Of a stretch of DNA of 62,191 nucleotides, positions 51,837 to 60,521 are shown in pieces (within the stretch, counting starts at the first letter, position 1; every line of letters begins with the position of its first letter). The position numbers and the translations under genes are program-made. The notes under the pieces were generated by a model. That model did not search any database. It was given only the letters and a program-made list of their open reading frames with translations, and was not told where the DNA came from. The stretch covers positions 1 to 62,191 of the forward strand of contig CAJXPR010000005.1 in NCBI GenBank assembly GCA_913058135.1. Reading direction: 5' to 3'. Origin of the DNA: an uncultured Gammaproteobacteria bacterium (lineage in GTDB: Bacteria > Pseudomonadota > Gammaproteobacteria > Pseudomonadales > Pseudohongiellaceae).

Positions 51837-53210
51837 TCAGAAGAAGCTGAACCCGACGGCAAACAGCCGTTCTACTTCGAGGATGCGTTTTTTATCGGTC
51901 AGGAACAGAATGACGTGGTCGCCGGATTCGATGACGATATCGTCATGGGCAATCAGGACCTCTTCGTCTCGGACGATGGCGCCAATGGTGGTTCCTGCGG
52001 GCAGCTCGATATCCTCAATGGCGCGGCCCACCACCTTCGAGGAATGGCTGTCACCGTGCGCGATGGCCTCCAGTGCCTCTGCGGCCCCGCGCCGAAGTGA
52101 GTGCACATTTACAATGTCGCCCTTGCGTACATGGGTGAGCAGGCTGCCGATGGAGGCCTGCTGTGGCGAGATGGCAATATCGATCTCGCCACCCTGCACC
52201 AGATCCACATAGGCGGGATTGTTGATCAGACACATGACCTTGCGCGCGCCCAGGCGTTTGGCCAGCATGGAGGACATGATATTGGCTTCGTCGTCATTGG
52301 TCAGGGCCAGGAAGACATCGGTGTCTTCGATACCTTCTTCCAGTAATAGCTGCTTGTCCGAAGATTCCCCGTTGAGCACGATGGCTTTGTTAAGGCATTC
52401 CGCCAGGTATTCACACCGGGCAGTATTACGCTCGATGACCTTGACCTGATAGCGTTTCTCCAGCGCCTCGGCCAGCCGGATGCCGATATTGCCGCCGCCG
52501 GCGATGATGATGCGTTTGTAGGGTTTGTCCAGGCGCCGCAACTCCCCGATAACCGCCCGGATGTTTTTGGGAGCGGCAATAAAAAACACCTCATCATCAG
52601 CTTCAATAACCGTGGAACCTTCCGGGGCGATGGCGCGATTGCGACGGAAAATGGCGGCGACCCGGGCGTCCACATTGGGCATGTGTTCGCGCAAAAAGCG
52701 GATTTCCTGACCGACCAGCGGCCCGCCGTAGTAGGCACGTACGGCCACCAGCTGCGCATTACCATCAGCAAAGTCCAGTACTTGCAGAGAACCCGGCAGT
52801 TCGATCAGGCGGGCGATGTAATTGGAGACTAACAGTTCGGGGCTGATGACCACGTCCAGTGGAATGGACTCGGGCCGGAACAGGCCTTCCTGGGCCATAT
52901 AGGATGCAGAGCGAAGGCGGCAGATCTTTTTGGGTGTCTTGAAGATGGAGTAGGCGATCTGGCAGGCAACCATGTTGACTTCGTCGTTTTCGGTTACCGC
53001 GATAATCATGTCCGCGTCATCAGCGCCGGCCATACGCAGTACGTCCGGATGAGAGGGCCAGCCCTGGGCGATGCCCACATCAAGGCGGTCCTTGAGCTCG
53101 CGCAAGGCGTCAACATCGGGGTCGACCAGGGTGATGTCGTTCGCTTCGCTGGCCAGGTTCTCGGCCAGGGAAATCGCTACCTGGTTACATCCCAGAATTA
53201 TTATCTTCAT
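51837..53210 (-). CDS. trkA: Trk potassium uptake regulator TrkA (two RCK modules)
   Basis: The 457-residue cytoplasmic NAD(H)-binding subunit gates TrkH. It has two tandem RCK modules, each a TrkA_N Rossmann domain and a TrkA_C domain (about 1-220 and 230-457). The second glycine loop is canonical ([17 protein letters not shown]). The first reads [15 protein letters not shown] where E. coli has GAGQVG, and the following QGWPSHP replaces QGHGSHP. The remainder (NLVPR-independent core such as [20 protein letters not shown] and [10 protein letters not shown]-type segments) matches TrkA well. Confidence 0.95.
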   Translation of the reverse strand: MKIIILGCNQVAISLAENLASEANDITLVDPDVDALRELKDRLDVGIAQGWPSHPDVLRMAGADDADMIIAVTENDEVNMVACQIAYSIFKTPKKICRLRSASYMAQEGLFRPESIPLDVVISPELLVSNYIARLIELPGSLQVLDFADGNAQLVAVRAYYGGPLVGQEIRFLREHMPNVDARVAAIFRRNRAIAPEGSTVIEADDEVFFIAAPKNIRAVIGELRRLDKPYKRIIIAGGGNIGIRLAEALEKRYQVKVIERNTARCEYLAECLNKAIVLNGESSDKQLLLEEGIEDTDVFLALTNDDEANIMSSMLAKRLGARKVMCLINNPAYVDLVQGGEIDIAISPQQASIGSLLTHVRKGDIVNVHSLRRGAAEALEAIAHGDSHSSKVVGRAIEDIELPAGTTIGAIVRDEEVLIAHDDIVIESGDHVILFLTDKKRILEVERLFAVGFSFF

Positions 53211-53291
53211 GCAATTGCAGACTCCCGCACAATGCCCGCCGGATAAGCCCTTGGGGCGTTGCCGGCAAATTATCCGCCCCTGTGCCCCGGC

Positions 53292-54641
53292 TTACAAGTC
53301 TGGCTTGCCAGATTCAGGGGTCGTTTTCCGCAGAACTGCAAAATAAAACCCGTCCGGACCCTGATCGGTGGGCAGCAGCTGGCGGCCTGCGTCGGTGACA
53401 ATCCCCCACTTGGCAGCGATGGGAATCTCCTGTGCGTCAGGCGTCTCAGCGAGGAAGCGCAAAATCTGCCGGTCGTTTTCATCGCGCAGCACCGAACAGG
53501 TGGAGTAAACCATCACGCCGCCCGGGGCCAGGCATGACCACAGGTTGACGAGCAGCTTGTGCTGCAATGCCACCAGTCGAGGCACATCGGCTGCCTGACG
53601 CAGCACTTTGACGTCGGGCTGGCGCCGGATAATGCCGGTCGCAGAACAGGGTGCGTCCAGCAGGATGCGGTCGAAGGCTATGCCATCCCACCAGCTTGCC
53701 GGTTCACTGCTGTCGGCTGCCTGCAGATGGACGCAGGGTGCAGCCAGCATAAGACGCTGCAGATTTTCTTCAATACGGCCCAGTCGGCGCGCCTCGATAT
53801 CCAGAGCCAGCATAGTGTGCGGCTCATCGCCGTGGCGCGCCAGGCTCTCGAGCACGTGACAGGTTTTGCCGCCCGGCGCCGCGCAGGCATCCAGGATGCG
53901 CTGCCCGCTGCCCGCAGCCAGCAAGCCGGGGATCAGCTGTGATGCTTCGTCCTGCACGCTGACCAGACCATCACTGAACCCGGGCAGCGTACTGACTGCC
54001 CGGCCCTGCGCCAGGTAAATTGCCGACTCCGCCAGGGTGCCCGGAGTTGCCTCAATGCCCTCGATTGCCAATTGATCGAGGTACGCGGCCCGGCTGACTC
54101 GTGCCAGATTGACGCGCAGGGTCATCGGCGGATGCTGATTGCCCGCTGTCAGAATCCCGCTGCCCTGTTGCGGCCAGTCTGCCCTGATGGTGTCCACCAG
54201 CCAGGCAGCATAGGTCAGTGAGCTGTCGTCGCTGCGGCTATCTGCACTTGCCAGCCGGCGCTGGTACTGCCGAAGTACACCGTTGACCAGTGATTTGGCC
54301 CAGCCCTTCTTCAGTACCACGGTGGCATTGACGGTCTCACTGACAGCCGCATGATCGGCCAGGCGCATGTGCTCAAGCTGGTACATGCCCAACAGCAGCA
54401 GGCAGTGAATATCGGCGTCTTTGTTTTTGAGTGGCTTGTCGAGCAGTGAGCCCAGCTCCTGATTGAGCTGGTGATACCAGCGACAGGTGCCGAAACATAG
54501 CTCGCGCAACAGCGCCATCTGATTTTGGTCCTGATCAGCCATGTCGGTGGTGCGGGGCAACAGACTGGCCAGCGAACCCTGTTGCCGCAGCAGACTGGCG
54601 AGAATCTGCGCTGCAGTGGCGCGGACCTTAGCGGGTTTCAT
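53292..54641 (-). CDS. rsmB: 16S rRNA (cytosine-967-C5)-methyltransferase
   Basis: This 449-residue SAM-dependent m5C methyltransferase (Fmu/Sun) has an N-terminal NusB-like RNA-binding domain (about 5-140). The catalytic domain includes ILDACAAPGGKTCHVLE (SAM site), ILLDAPCSATGIIRRQPDVK (Cys of motif IV) and MVYSTCSVLRDEND (catalytic Cys of motif VI). The ATG at 54641 overlaps the fmt 3' end by 14 bp; the longer frame begins with TTG. Confidence 0.95.
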   Translation of the reverse strand: MKPAKVRATAAQILASLLRQQGSLASLLPRTTDMADQDQNQMALLRELCFGTCRWYHQLNQELGSLLDKPLKNKDADIHCLLLLGMYQLEHMRLADHAAVSETVNATVVLKKGWAKSLVNGVLRQYQRRLASADSRSDDSSLTYAAWLVDTIRADWPQQGSGILTAGNQHPPMTLRVNLARVSRAAYLDQLAIEGIEATPGTLAESAIYLAQGRAVSTLPGFSDGLVSVQDEASQLIPGLLAAGSGQRILDACAAPGGKTCHVLESLARHGDEPHTMLALDIEARRLGRIEENLQRLMLAAPCVHLQAADSSEPASWWDGIAFDRILLDAPCSATGIIRRQPDVKVLRQAADVPRLVALQHKLLVNLWSCLAPGGVMVYSTCSVLRDENDRQILRFLAETPDAQEIPIAAKWGIVTDAGRQLLPTDQGPDGFYFAVLRKTTPESGKPDL

Positions 54642-55596
54642 CGGGGGCGTCGCTGGTGAACTGTTTGCCTGCGGCAAAGAGCGCCGGGCGTGAATTCATG
54701 ATGTCGCGTACGGCGACCGGGTTTTTGCCGGCCATCTGCAGCTCGGTTACCTGCAGTGTGCCGTCCGTGCAGGCGATGCTGAGACAGCGACGGTCCGGGC
54801 TGGGCAAAATAGTACCGGGCGCTACCTGAGCGGGCGGTCCGGACAAGGTCGCACTGGCCCGCAACAGGCGCAGTCGTTCGCCGTCAAGAAAAGAGTAGGC
54901 AGGCTGACGTCCGACACCGGCGCGGATCGTTCGCGCAATATCAGCAACGCTGGCCTGCCAGTCGATCAGCGATTCGGCTTTGTCCAGCTTGCGCGCGTAG
55001 GTGCTTAGCGTATTGTCCTGCTTCTGCGCCCGGGCGCGCAGGGCCTCAAAGTTTGTCAGTGTATGAATCAGTGCCTGACAGCCCAGCGTTGCCAGGCGAT
55101 CTTCCAGTTGCTGACGATCATCGAGTTCGCTCAGCGGTGTGCTGAGCCTGTAAAGCATATCGCCGGTATCCAGACCGACATCCATCTGCATGATGGTGAC
55201 ACCGGTCTCGCTATCGCCGGCCAGCAGTGACCGCTCGATCGGGGCTGCACCACGCCAGCGCGGCAACAGGGATGCGTGCACGTTGATGCATCCGAGACGG
55301 GGAATATCCAGCACCGCCTGAGGCAGGAGCAGACCGTAGGCCACGACAATCATCAGGTCCGGCTCAAGCGCCGCCAGTGCTGCCTGCGCGTCAGGGTCTT
55401 TCAGGGAGGCGGGCTGCATGACTGGCAACCGGTGCTTGGTGGCGAGCGCCTTGACGGGGCTGGCCTGCAGCTTTTTGCCACGGCCTGCGGCCCGGTCTGG
55501 CTGGGTATAAACAGCGGCAATGTCATAGCCATGGTCAATCAGCGCGGACAGGTGGGTGGCAGCAAACGCGGGCGTGCCGGCAAAAACCAGTTTCAT
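54628..55596 (-). CDS. fmt: Methionyl-tRNA formyltransferase
   Basis: The 322-residue enzyme formylates initiator Met-tRNA with 10-formyl-THF. MKLVFAGTPAFAATHLSALI starts the catalytic domain. LGCINVHASLLPRWRGAAPIERSLLAGDSETG holds the catalytic Asn and His, and TGVTIMQMDVGLDTGDML the Asp. The C-terminal OB-like domain begins near residue 210. It lies 52 bp after def. Confidence 0.97.
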   Translation of the reverse strand: MKLVFAGTPAFAATHLSALIDHGYDIAAVYTQPDRAAGRGKKLQASPVKALATKHRLPVMQPASLKDPDAQAALAALEPDLMIVVAYGLLLPQAVLDIPRLGCINVHASLLPRWRGAAPIERSLLAGDSETGVTIMQMDVGLDTGDMLYRLSTPLSELDDRQQLEDRLATLGCQALIHTLTNFEALRARAQKQDNTLSTYARKLDKAESLIDWQASVADIARTIRAGVGRQPAYSFLDGERLRLLRASATLSGPPAQVAPGTILPSPDRRCLSIACTDGTLQVTELQMAGKNPVAVRDIMNSRPALFAAGKQFTSDAPDETR

Positions 55597-55648
55597 TCTG
55601 TACCCAATATGGTGAGTGGTTGTGCAGAGCGGTGTGTTGGTGTCAGGT

Positions 55649-56161
55649 TCAGGCTGTTGCCGCCTGCTTATGGGCCTTCTCCAATTTGCTGCGGATACGC
55701 TGGCGCTTGATCGTACTCAGGTAATCCACAAACAGCTTGCCGTTCAGGTGGTCCATCTCGTGCTGGATACAGGTGGCCAGCAAGCCATCGGCTACCATTT
55801 CGAACGGTTCACCGTGGCGGTCCAGTGCTTTCACCTTGACCTGACGCGGGCGACTGACGGTTTCATAGAAGCCAGGCACGGACAGGCAACCCTCGTCATA
55901 CTCCTCGAGATCGTCATCCAGCACGTCCAGCTGTGGATTGATGAACACCAGCGGTGCGCTGTTGTCGTCGGAAATATCCATCACAATCAGCTGCTTGTGC
56001 ACGTTCACCTGCGTGGCGGCGAGGCCGATGCCGGGCGCCTCATACATGGTTTCGAACATGTCATCAATCACCTGGCGCAGGGCATCGTCCACCTGCTTTA
56101 CCGGCTTGGCAATGGTGCGCAGTCGGGAATCAGGAAATTCCAGTATGTCCAGTTTTGCCAT
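55649..56161 (-). CDS. def: Peptide deformylase
   Basis: This 170-residue metalloenzyme removes the N-formyl group from new proteins. All three family motifs are present: [10 protein letters not shown] (motif 1), EGCLSVPGF (motif 2, metal-binding Cys) and QHEMDHLNG (motif 3, HExxH). Length equals E. coli Def within one residue. It is divergent from dprA across a spacer carrying a 14-bp tandem repeat. Confidence 0.97.
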   Translation of the reverse strand: MAKLDILEFPDSRLRTIAKPVKQVDDALRQVIDDMFETMYEAPGIGLAATQVNVHKQLIVMDISDDNSAPLVFINPQLDVLDDDLEEYDEGCLSVPGFYETVSRPRQVKVKALDRHGEPFEMVADGLLATCIQHEMDHLNGKLFVDYLSTIKRQRIRSKLEKAHKQAATA

Positions 56162-56222
56162 GGTTCAACTCCAGTTGCGTGTTTCGGTTCAGCAGGGTCG
56201 CCGCTTTTGTGCCATAACCCCA

Positions 56223-56278
56223 GTACCTGGACAAAAGTACTCAGACAAAAGTACCAAATCCAAAGTACGTGAACAGGC
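56223..56278. repeat. Four-unit 14-bp tandem repeat in the def-dprA spacer
   Basis: GTAC recurs exactly every 14 bases at 56223, 56237, 56251 and 56265. Units one and two are GTACCTGGACAAAA and GTACTCAGACAAAA, eleven of fourteen bases identical; unit three (GTACCAAATCCAAA) and four (GTACGTGAACAGGC) are more diverged. One helical turn is 10.5 bp, so the units do not face the same side. The array lies between two divergent starts, where it could be an iterated binding site or a slippage repeat. Confidence 0.7.
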
Positions 56279-56326
56279 TCAGTATAACATAAGGACCCCG
56301 GACACCTAGTGGGCAAGGAAGACCCT

Positions 56327-57355
56327 ATGCGCAACGAAGACCGAATGACCAGGGAAAAGGTTTCAGCCTGGCTGGCACAACCGGGCAATCATTTGCTGAC
56401 CGTCGACGATCCCGACTATCCACCGCTGCTCAGGCAGGTTGATGACCACCCTCTCTATCTGTATGTGCGGGGCGATCCCGCTGTGCTGGCCAGGCCCATG
56501 ATAGCAATCGTAGGCAGCCGCAACAGTACGGTGTATGGCCGGGAGGTGGCGTTCCGCCTGGGCGCCGAGCTGGCTCAGAAGGGATTCACGGTGTGCAGCG
56601 GGCTGGCAGCGGGTATCGATACCGAGGCGCACAAGGCCGCCGTTACAGCCGGCTGCCCGACGGTCGCGGTGCTGGGAAATGGTCTGTACGATGTCTATCC
56701 GCCGGCCAACCGGGGTCTGGCCGGACAAATCGTGGCACCGGGCCCGGCGCAGGGTGCGCTGGTGTCCGAACTGCCGCTGGATGCGCCGCCGATCCCGTCA
56801 CATTTTCCCAGTCGCAACCGGATTATCAGTGGTCTGAGCCTCGGTGTCTGTGTCGTCGAAGCCACGCTGCGCAGCGGTTCCCTGATCACCGCGCGCCTGG
56901 CCCTGCAGCAGAACCGGGAGGTGTTTGCAGTGCCCGGATCAGTCAACAGCAACCGCAGTCGAGGCTGCCACGACCTGCTTCGGCAGGGCGCTGTGCTGGC
57001 GGAGACTGCAGATGATATTCTCACGCACGTCGAATCTCTTTATCACGGACAGATGGACCTGCTGGCACAACAGCGGCCTGCTATTGCTGCCAGTCACGTC
57101 AGCTCCCCGGCACCGGTTATGACGGCAAGCACCCGGGTGGGAGACAACAGCTGCGGCAGCCCCCAAGGCCCTGCGGGCATGGCAGGAAACCCGGTGTTGG
57201 CGTGCATAGGTGATGATCCGGTTAATATGGACGCCCTGGTGTTGCGGACCGGACTGAATGTCAGCGAGCTGAGTCAGCAACTGTTGGCCCTCGAGTTGTC
57301 CGGCGTCATCGTCAAACGTGGCGGTAGCTGGGCGCGGCGGTCTGCTTGCAAGTAA
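56327..57355 (+). CDS. dprA: DNA-processing protein DprA (Smf), lacking the N-terminal SAM-like domain
   Basis: This 342-residue protein loads RecA onto incoming single-stranded DNA during transformation. The Rossmann-like core is intact: MIAIVGSRNSTVYGREVA, CSGLAAGIDTEAHKAA, VLGNGLYDVYPPANRGL, FPSRNRIISGLS and EATLRSGSLITARLALQQNREVFAVPGS. A winged-helix tail (about 295-342) is present. The usual 50-70 residue N-terminal SAM/HhH domain is absent: the core starts within about 15 residues, and the upstream frame is closed by a TAA at 56285. ATG 56327 is preferred (GGAAG 5-6 bases ahead); GTG 56309 and ATG 56345 are alternatives. Confidence 0.9.
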   Translation: MRNEDRMTREKVSAWLAQPGNHLLTVDDPDYPPLLRQVDDHPLYLYVRGDPAVLARPMIAIVGSRNSTVYGREVAFRLGAELAQKGFTVCSGLAAGIDTEAHKAAVTAGCPTVAVLGNGLYDVYPPANRGLAGQIVAPGPAQGALVSELPLDAPPIPSHFPSRNRIISGLSLGVCVVEATLRSGSLITARLALQQNREVFAVPGSVNSNRSRGCHDLLRQGAVLAETADDILTHVESLYHGQMDLLAQQRPAIAASHVSSPAPVMTASTRVGDNSCGSPQGPAGMAGNPVLACIGDDPVNMDALVLRTGLNVSELSQQLLALELSGVIVKRGGSWARRSACK

Positions 57356-57377
57356 AGGGCACTTGCGATAATTTCTG

Positions 57378-57393
57378 CGCCGGCCGGCCGGCG
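57378..57393. repeat. Perfect GC palindrome behind dprA
   Basis: CGCCGGCCGGCCGGCG is a perfect 16-bp palindrome 22 bp after the dprA stop. No T-run follows, so it is not a standard terminator. It may form an RNA hairpin between dprA and tsaC. Confidence 0.35.
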
Positions 57394-57478
57394 TCAACGC
57401 CGATGTGAGTGCGCATCAGCTGCCGGGGTAGCGGGTTCTGGTCAACGCTTGACGGGTTTTGGTAAGGAGATAGCTGAG

Positions 57479-58054
57479 ATGTCTGCTCTTCATGTGAAAA
57501 AAGCCGTTCGGGTGATCGAGGCCGGCGGCGTCATTGCCTACCCCACCGAGGCGGTCTGGGGTCTGGGTTGCGACCCGGATAACCGGGATGCATGTCTGGC
57601 CTTGCTGCAGATCAAACAGCGCCCGGTTGAAAAAGGTATGATACTGGTCGCGGCATCGGTGTCTCAATTCGCCCGTTTACTGGCAGCCCTGCCCCGGGTC
57701 CAGCAGCAGCAATTACAGCAGGCCTGGGCCGATCAGGCACGCACGGGGCCGGTGACGTTTCTGGTGCCCGATCCGCATGATCAGGTGCCCTGGTGGGTCA
57801 AGGGCAGCCACGGTGCGGTCGCCCTGCGGGTCAGTCTGCATCCGATTGTGCAGCAACTGTGCCGGGCTCTGGACGCACCGCTGGTATCCACATCGGCCAA
57901 TGTCGCCGGGGCCGCGCCGGCCGCCAGCAGGTTGATGGTGGAAAAAACACTGGGCCGGCAGCTCGATTACGTGCTGCCGGGGGCCCTGGGCGGCGCCACC
58001 AGGCCGTCGCAGATAATTGATCTGGGCAGCGGGCGCGTGGTCCGGGCGGGATAA
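57479..58054 (+). CDS. tsaC: Threonylcarbamoyl-AMP synthase TsaC (YrdC/Sua5 family)
   Basis: The 191-residue enzyme makes threonylcarbamoyl-AMP for the t6A37 modification of ANN-decoding tRNAs. GGVIAYPTEAVWGLGCDP, IKQRPVEKGMILVAA and APLVSTSANVAGAAPA are the nucleotide-binding motifs. The ATG at 57479 follows AAGGAG by 9 bases; the frame is open 10 codons further. Length is right for the short TsaC form without a Sua5 domain. Confidence 0.95.
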   Translation: MSALHVKKAVRVIEAGGVIAYPTEAVWGLGCDPDNRDACLALLQIKQRPVEKGMILVAASVSQFARLLAALPRVQQQQLQQAWADQARTGPVTFLVPDPHDQVPWWVKGSHGAVALRVSLHPIVQQLCRALDAPLVSTSANVAGAAPAASRLMVEKTLGRQLDYVLPGALGGATRPSQIIDLGSGRVVRAG

Positions 58055-58111
58055 CAGAGGCAGTGCACAGATGCTGGTGCTGCGACAACCACTTCAAGGG
58101 AAAGCAGGGAT

Positions 58112-59065
58112 ATGACACAAGACAACAACACAGACGTCAATACACACAGTAATGACGCAGCCGTGGATGCTGATCGGGTGCGCGCATTTCTGCATCAATT
58201 ACAGGACTCGATCTGCCAGCGGCTGGAAGCACTGGATGGCCGCAGTCGCTTTCACGAAGATGCCTGGCAACGCGATAAAGGTGGTAGCGGCATCAGCCGC
58301 GTGATCAGTGACGGTGCCGTGTTCGAAAAAGGCGGCGTCAACTTTTCCCACGTTTTTGGGGACTCGCTGCCGCCCTCGGCGTCCGCCACCCGGCCAGAGA
58401 TGGCTGGCCGCAGCTTTCAGGCCATGGGCGTATCGCTGGTGATACATCCGGACAATCCGTTTGTGCCGACCTCGCACGCAAACTTCCGTTTTTTTATCGC
58501 CGAAAAGCCCGGCGAAGCGCCAGTGTGGTGGTTCGGTGGAGGATACGACCTGACCCCTTATTATGGGAATGATGATGATTGCCGGCACTGGCACCAGGTA
58601 GCCAAAACTGCCTGTGACAAACACGGTGAGCAGATCTACCCCCGATTCAAGCAGGCCTGTGATGAGTACTTCTATCTGCCCCATCGCCAGGAACCGCGAG
58701 GCATCGGCGGGCTGTTTTTTGACGACTTCAATGAGCTCGATTTCGAGCGCAGTTTTGCCATGGTGCAAGAAATAGCCAACAGCTATGTCGACGCTTACGC
58801 GCCGATTGTCGAGGCGCGGGCTGCACACCCTTTTACCGAAGCCCACAAACAGTTCCAACGCTACCGCCGCGGGCGCTATGTTGAGTTCAATCTGGTCTAT
58901 GACCGGGGTACGCTGTTCGGTCTGCAATCCGGCCTGGGCCGGGTCGAGTCGATTCTGATGTCGTTGCCGCCGGAAGTGCGCTGGGTTTATGACTGGCACC
59001 CGGAGCCTGGCAGCGAGGAAGAAAAGCTGTATACCGACTATCTGCGTCCCAGAGAATGGGTATGA
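58112..59065 (+). CDS. hemF: Oxygen-dependent coproporphyrinogen III oxidase
   Basis: This 317-residue enzyme converts coproporphyrinogen III to protoporphyrinogen IX using oxygen, in haem synthesis. Signature stretches are [53 protein letters not shown] and [20 protein letters not shown]. An extra 15-20 residues at the N-terminus are low-complexity. aroE starts 4 bp after the stop. Confidence 0.96.
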   Translation: MTQDNNTDVNTHSNDAAVDADRVRAFLHQLQDSICQRLEALDGRSRFHEDAWQRDKGGSGISRVISDGAVFEKGGVNFSHVFGDSLPPSASATRPEMAGRSFQAMGVSLVIHPDNPFVPTSHANFRFFIAEKPGEAPVWWFGGGYDLTPYYGNDDDCRHWHQVAKTACDKHGEQIYPRFKQACDEYFYLPHRQEPRGIGGLFFDDFNELDFERSFAMVQEIANSYVDAYAPIVEARAAHPFTEAHKQFQRYRRGRYVEFNLVYDRGTLFGLQSGLGRVESILMSLPPEVRWVYDWHPEPGSEEEKLYTDYLRPREWV

Positions 59066-59069
59066 CGCG

Positions 59070-59906
59070 ATGAGCAGCAGCGATCGTTATGCGGTGGTGG
59101 GTTATCCGGTTGCCCACAGCAAGTCGCCGCTTATACATGGCCTGTTCGCCGGGCAAACCGGCCAGGACATCACTTACGAGCGACTGGAAATTGCGCCGGA
59201 AGACTTTATTCACAGTGTGCGTGAGTTCTTTGACCAGGGTGGCAAAGGCCTGAATATCACCCTGCCGCACAAGGAAGCCGCCTGGCAGCTGGTGGACTGG
59301 CGTGCGCCAAATGCCGACCGTGCGGGCGCAGTCAACACCATATACCGACTCGACGATGGACGTCTGGCGGGCGACAATACCGATGGTGTGGGCATGGTGC
59401 GTGACATCGAACAGAACCATGGCGGCAAGTTGCAGGGTGCAAATATTCTGGTGTTGGGCGCCGGTGGTGCCGTCCGGGGCGTTTTGCCGCGCCTGATCGC
59501 CGCAGCGCCGGCCTCCCTGTGTATTGTCAATCGCACGGTGGCAAAAGCCGAAGCGTTGGCGCAGCTGTTTGCAGATCAGTTCGATATTCGCGTGATGTCG
59601 TATGCCGACCTGCAGAGGCAAACAACCGCCTTTGACTGGATTATCAACGGCAGTGCTGGCGGACTCAAAGGTGAGCTGCCGCCCCTGCCCGATGCCCTGG
59701 TATCAAACACTACTGCCTGTTACGACATGGTGTACGCGCCAGGTGGCACAGTATTTCAGGGCTGGGCGCGCGCGCGCGGTGCAGCGATGGCGCTGGATGG
59801 GGCCGGCATGCTAGTGGAGCAGGCGGCAGAATCGTTCTACCTGTGGCGTCGCATCCGTCCGCAGACGGCGCCGGTTATCAAGGCATTGCGCGATGTGCTG
59901 CGCTAA
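59070..59906 (+). CDS. aroE: Shikimate dehydrogenase (NADP)
   Basis: The 278-residue enzyme reduces 3-dehydroshikimate in aromatic amino acid synthesis. SDRYAVVGYPVAHSKSPLIH binds shikimate, NITLPHKE carries the catalytic Lys, AGDNTDG the catalytic Asp, and LVLGAGGAVRGVLPRL the NADP site. The ATG at 59070 is 4 bp after the hemF stop, so the two are coupled. It is convergent with the gamma-carbonic anhydrase gene, 3 bp apart. Confidence 0.96.
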   Translation: MSSSDRYAVVGYPVAHSKSPLIHGLFAGQTGQDITYERLEIAPEDFIHSVREFFDQGGKGLNITLPHKEAAWQLVDWRAPNADRAGAVNTIYRLDDGRLAGDNTDGVGMVRDIEQNHGGKLQGANILVLGAGGAVRGVLPRLIAAAPASLCIVNRTVAKAEALAQLFADQFDIRVMSYADLQRQTTAFDWIINGSAGGLKGELPPLPDALVSNTTACYDMVYAPGGTVFQGWARARGAAMALDGAGMLVEQAAESFYLWRRIRPQTAPVIKALRDVLR

Positions 59907-59909
59907 GGT

Positions 59910-60443
59910 TCACTGTTTTTGCAAATAGCGGTCTTTCAGCTCTTTGTACTTGTTGGCGCTGTACAGGAAAAATGATTTTTCGTCATCGTTAAGCGGCCGG
60001 GCCTGTTTGACCGGAGAGCCGACGTAAAGATAGCCGCTTTCCAGTTTTTTACCCGGCGGCACCAGGCTGCCGGCGCCTATGATGACCTCGGATTCAACCA
60101 CGGCACCATCCATGACCGTTGCCCCCATGCCGACCAGTACGCGGTCATGGATGGTGCAGCCGTGCAGCATGACCTTGTGACCGACAGTGACATCACTGCC
60201 CACCGTGCATGGATAACCGTCGGGATTGAACGGGCCCGCATGGGTCACGTGCAGCACCGAACCGTCCTGAATGCTGCTTCGCTCGCCGATACGGATACGG
60301 TGGATGTCGCCGCGGATGACGGTCATCGGCCATACCGATGAATCTGCGCCGATCTCAACATCACCGATGACCAGCGCGCTGTCATCGACAAACACGCCGT
60401 CTGCCAGCCTGGGGGTGTGAGTTTCGAATGCCTGAATGGCCAC
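59910..60443 (-). CDS. Gamma-carbonic anhydrase-like hexapeptide-repeat protein (YrdA family)
   Basis: The 177-residue left-handed beta-helix trimer subunit has LADGVFVDDSALVIGDVEIGADSSVWPMTVIRGD with the Arg/Asp pair. Metal-site histidines are in SVLHVTHAG and VGHKVMLHGCTIHD. A GTG at 60443 with GGGAGG 8 bases ahead is taken as start. The family includes Zn/Co carbonic anhydrases and acyltransferase-like scaffolds; activity here is unproven. Confidence 0.9.
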   Translation of the reverse strand: MAIQAFETHTPRLADGVFVDDSALVIGDVEIGADSSVWPMTVIRGDIHRIRIGERSSIQDGSVLHVTHAGPFNPDGYPCTVGSDVTVGHKVMLHGCTIHDRVLVGMGATVMDGAVVESEVIIGAGSLVPPGKKLESGYLYVGSPVKQARPLNDDEKSFFLYSANKYKELKDRYLQKQ

Positions 60444-60521
60444 GGGGCGATCCTCCCTAATTATATGGACAACAATGATATGATGCCTTATCGCATTCAA
60501 GTACGACAGGAGTTTTAGCCA

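Noticed and set aside
53211-53291. Inverted repeat CGGATAA/TTATCCG behind rsmB's 3' side as a terminator
   Set aside because: The arms are 7 bp with a long loop and no T-run on the correct strand.
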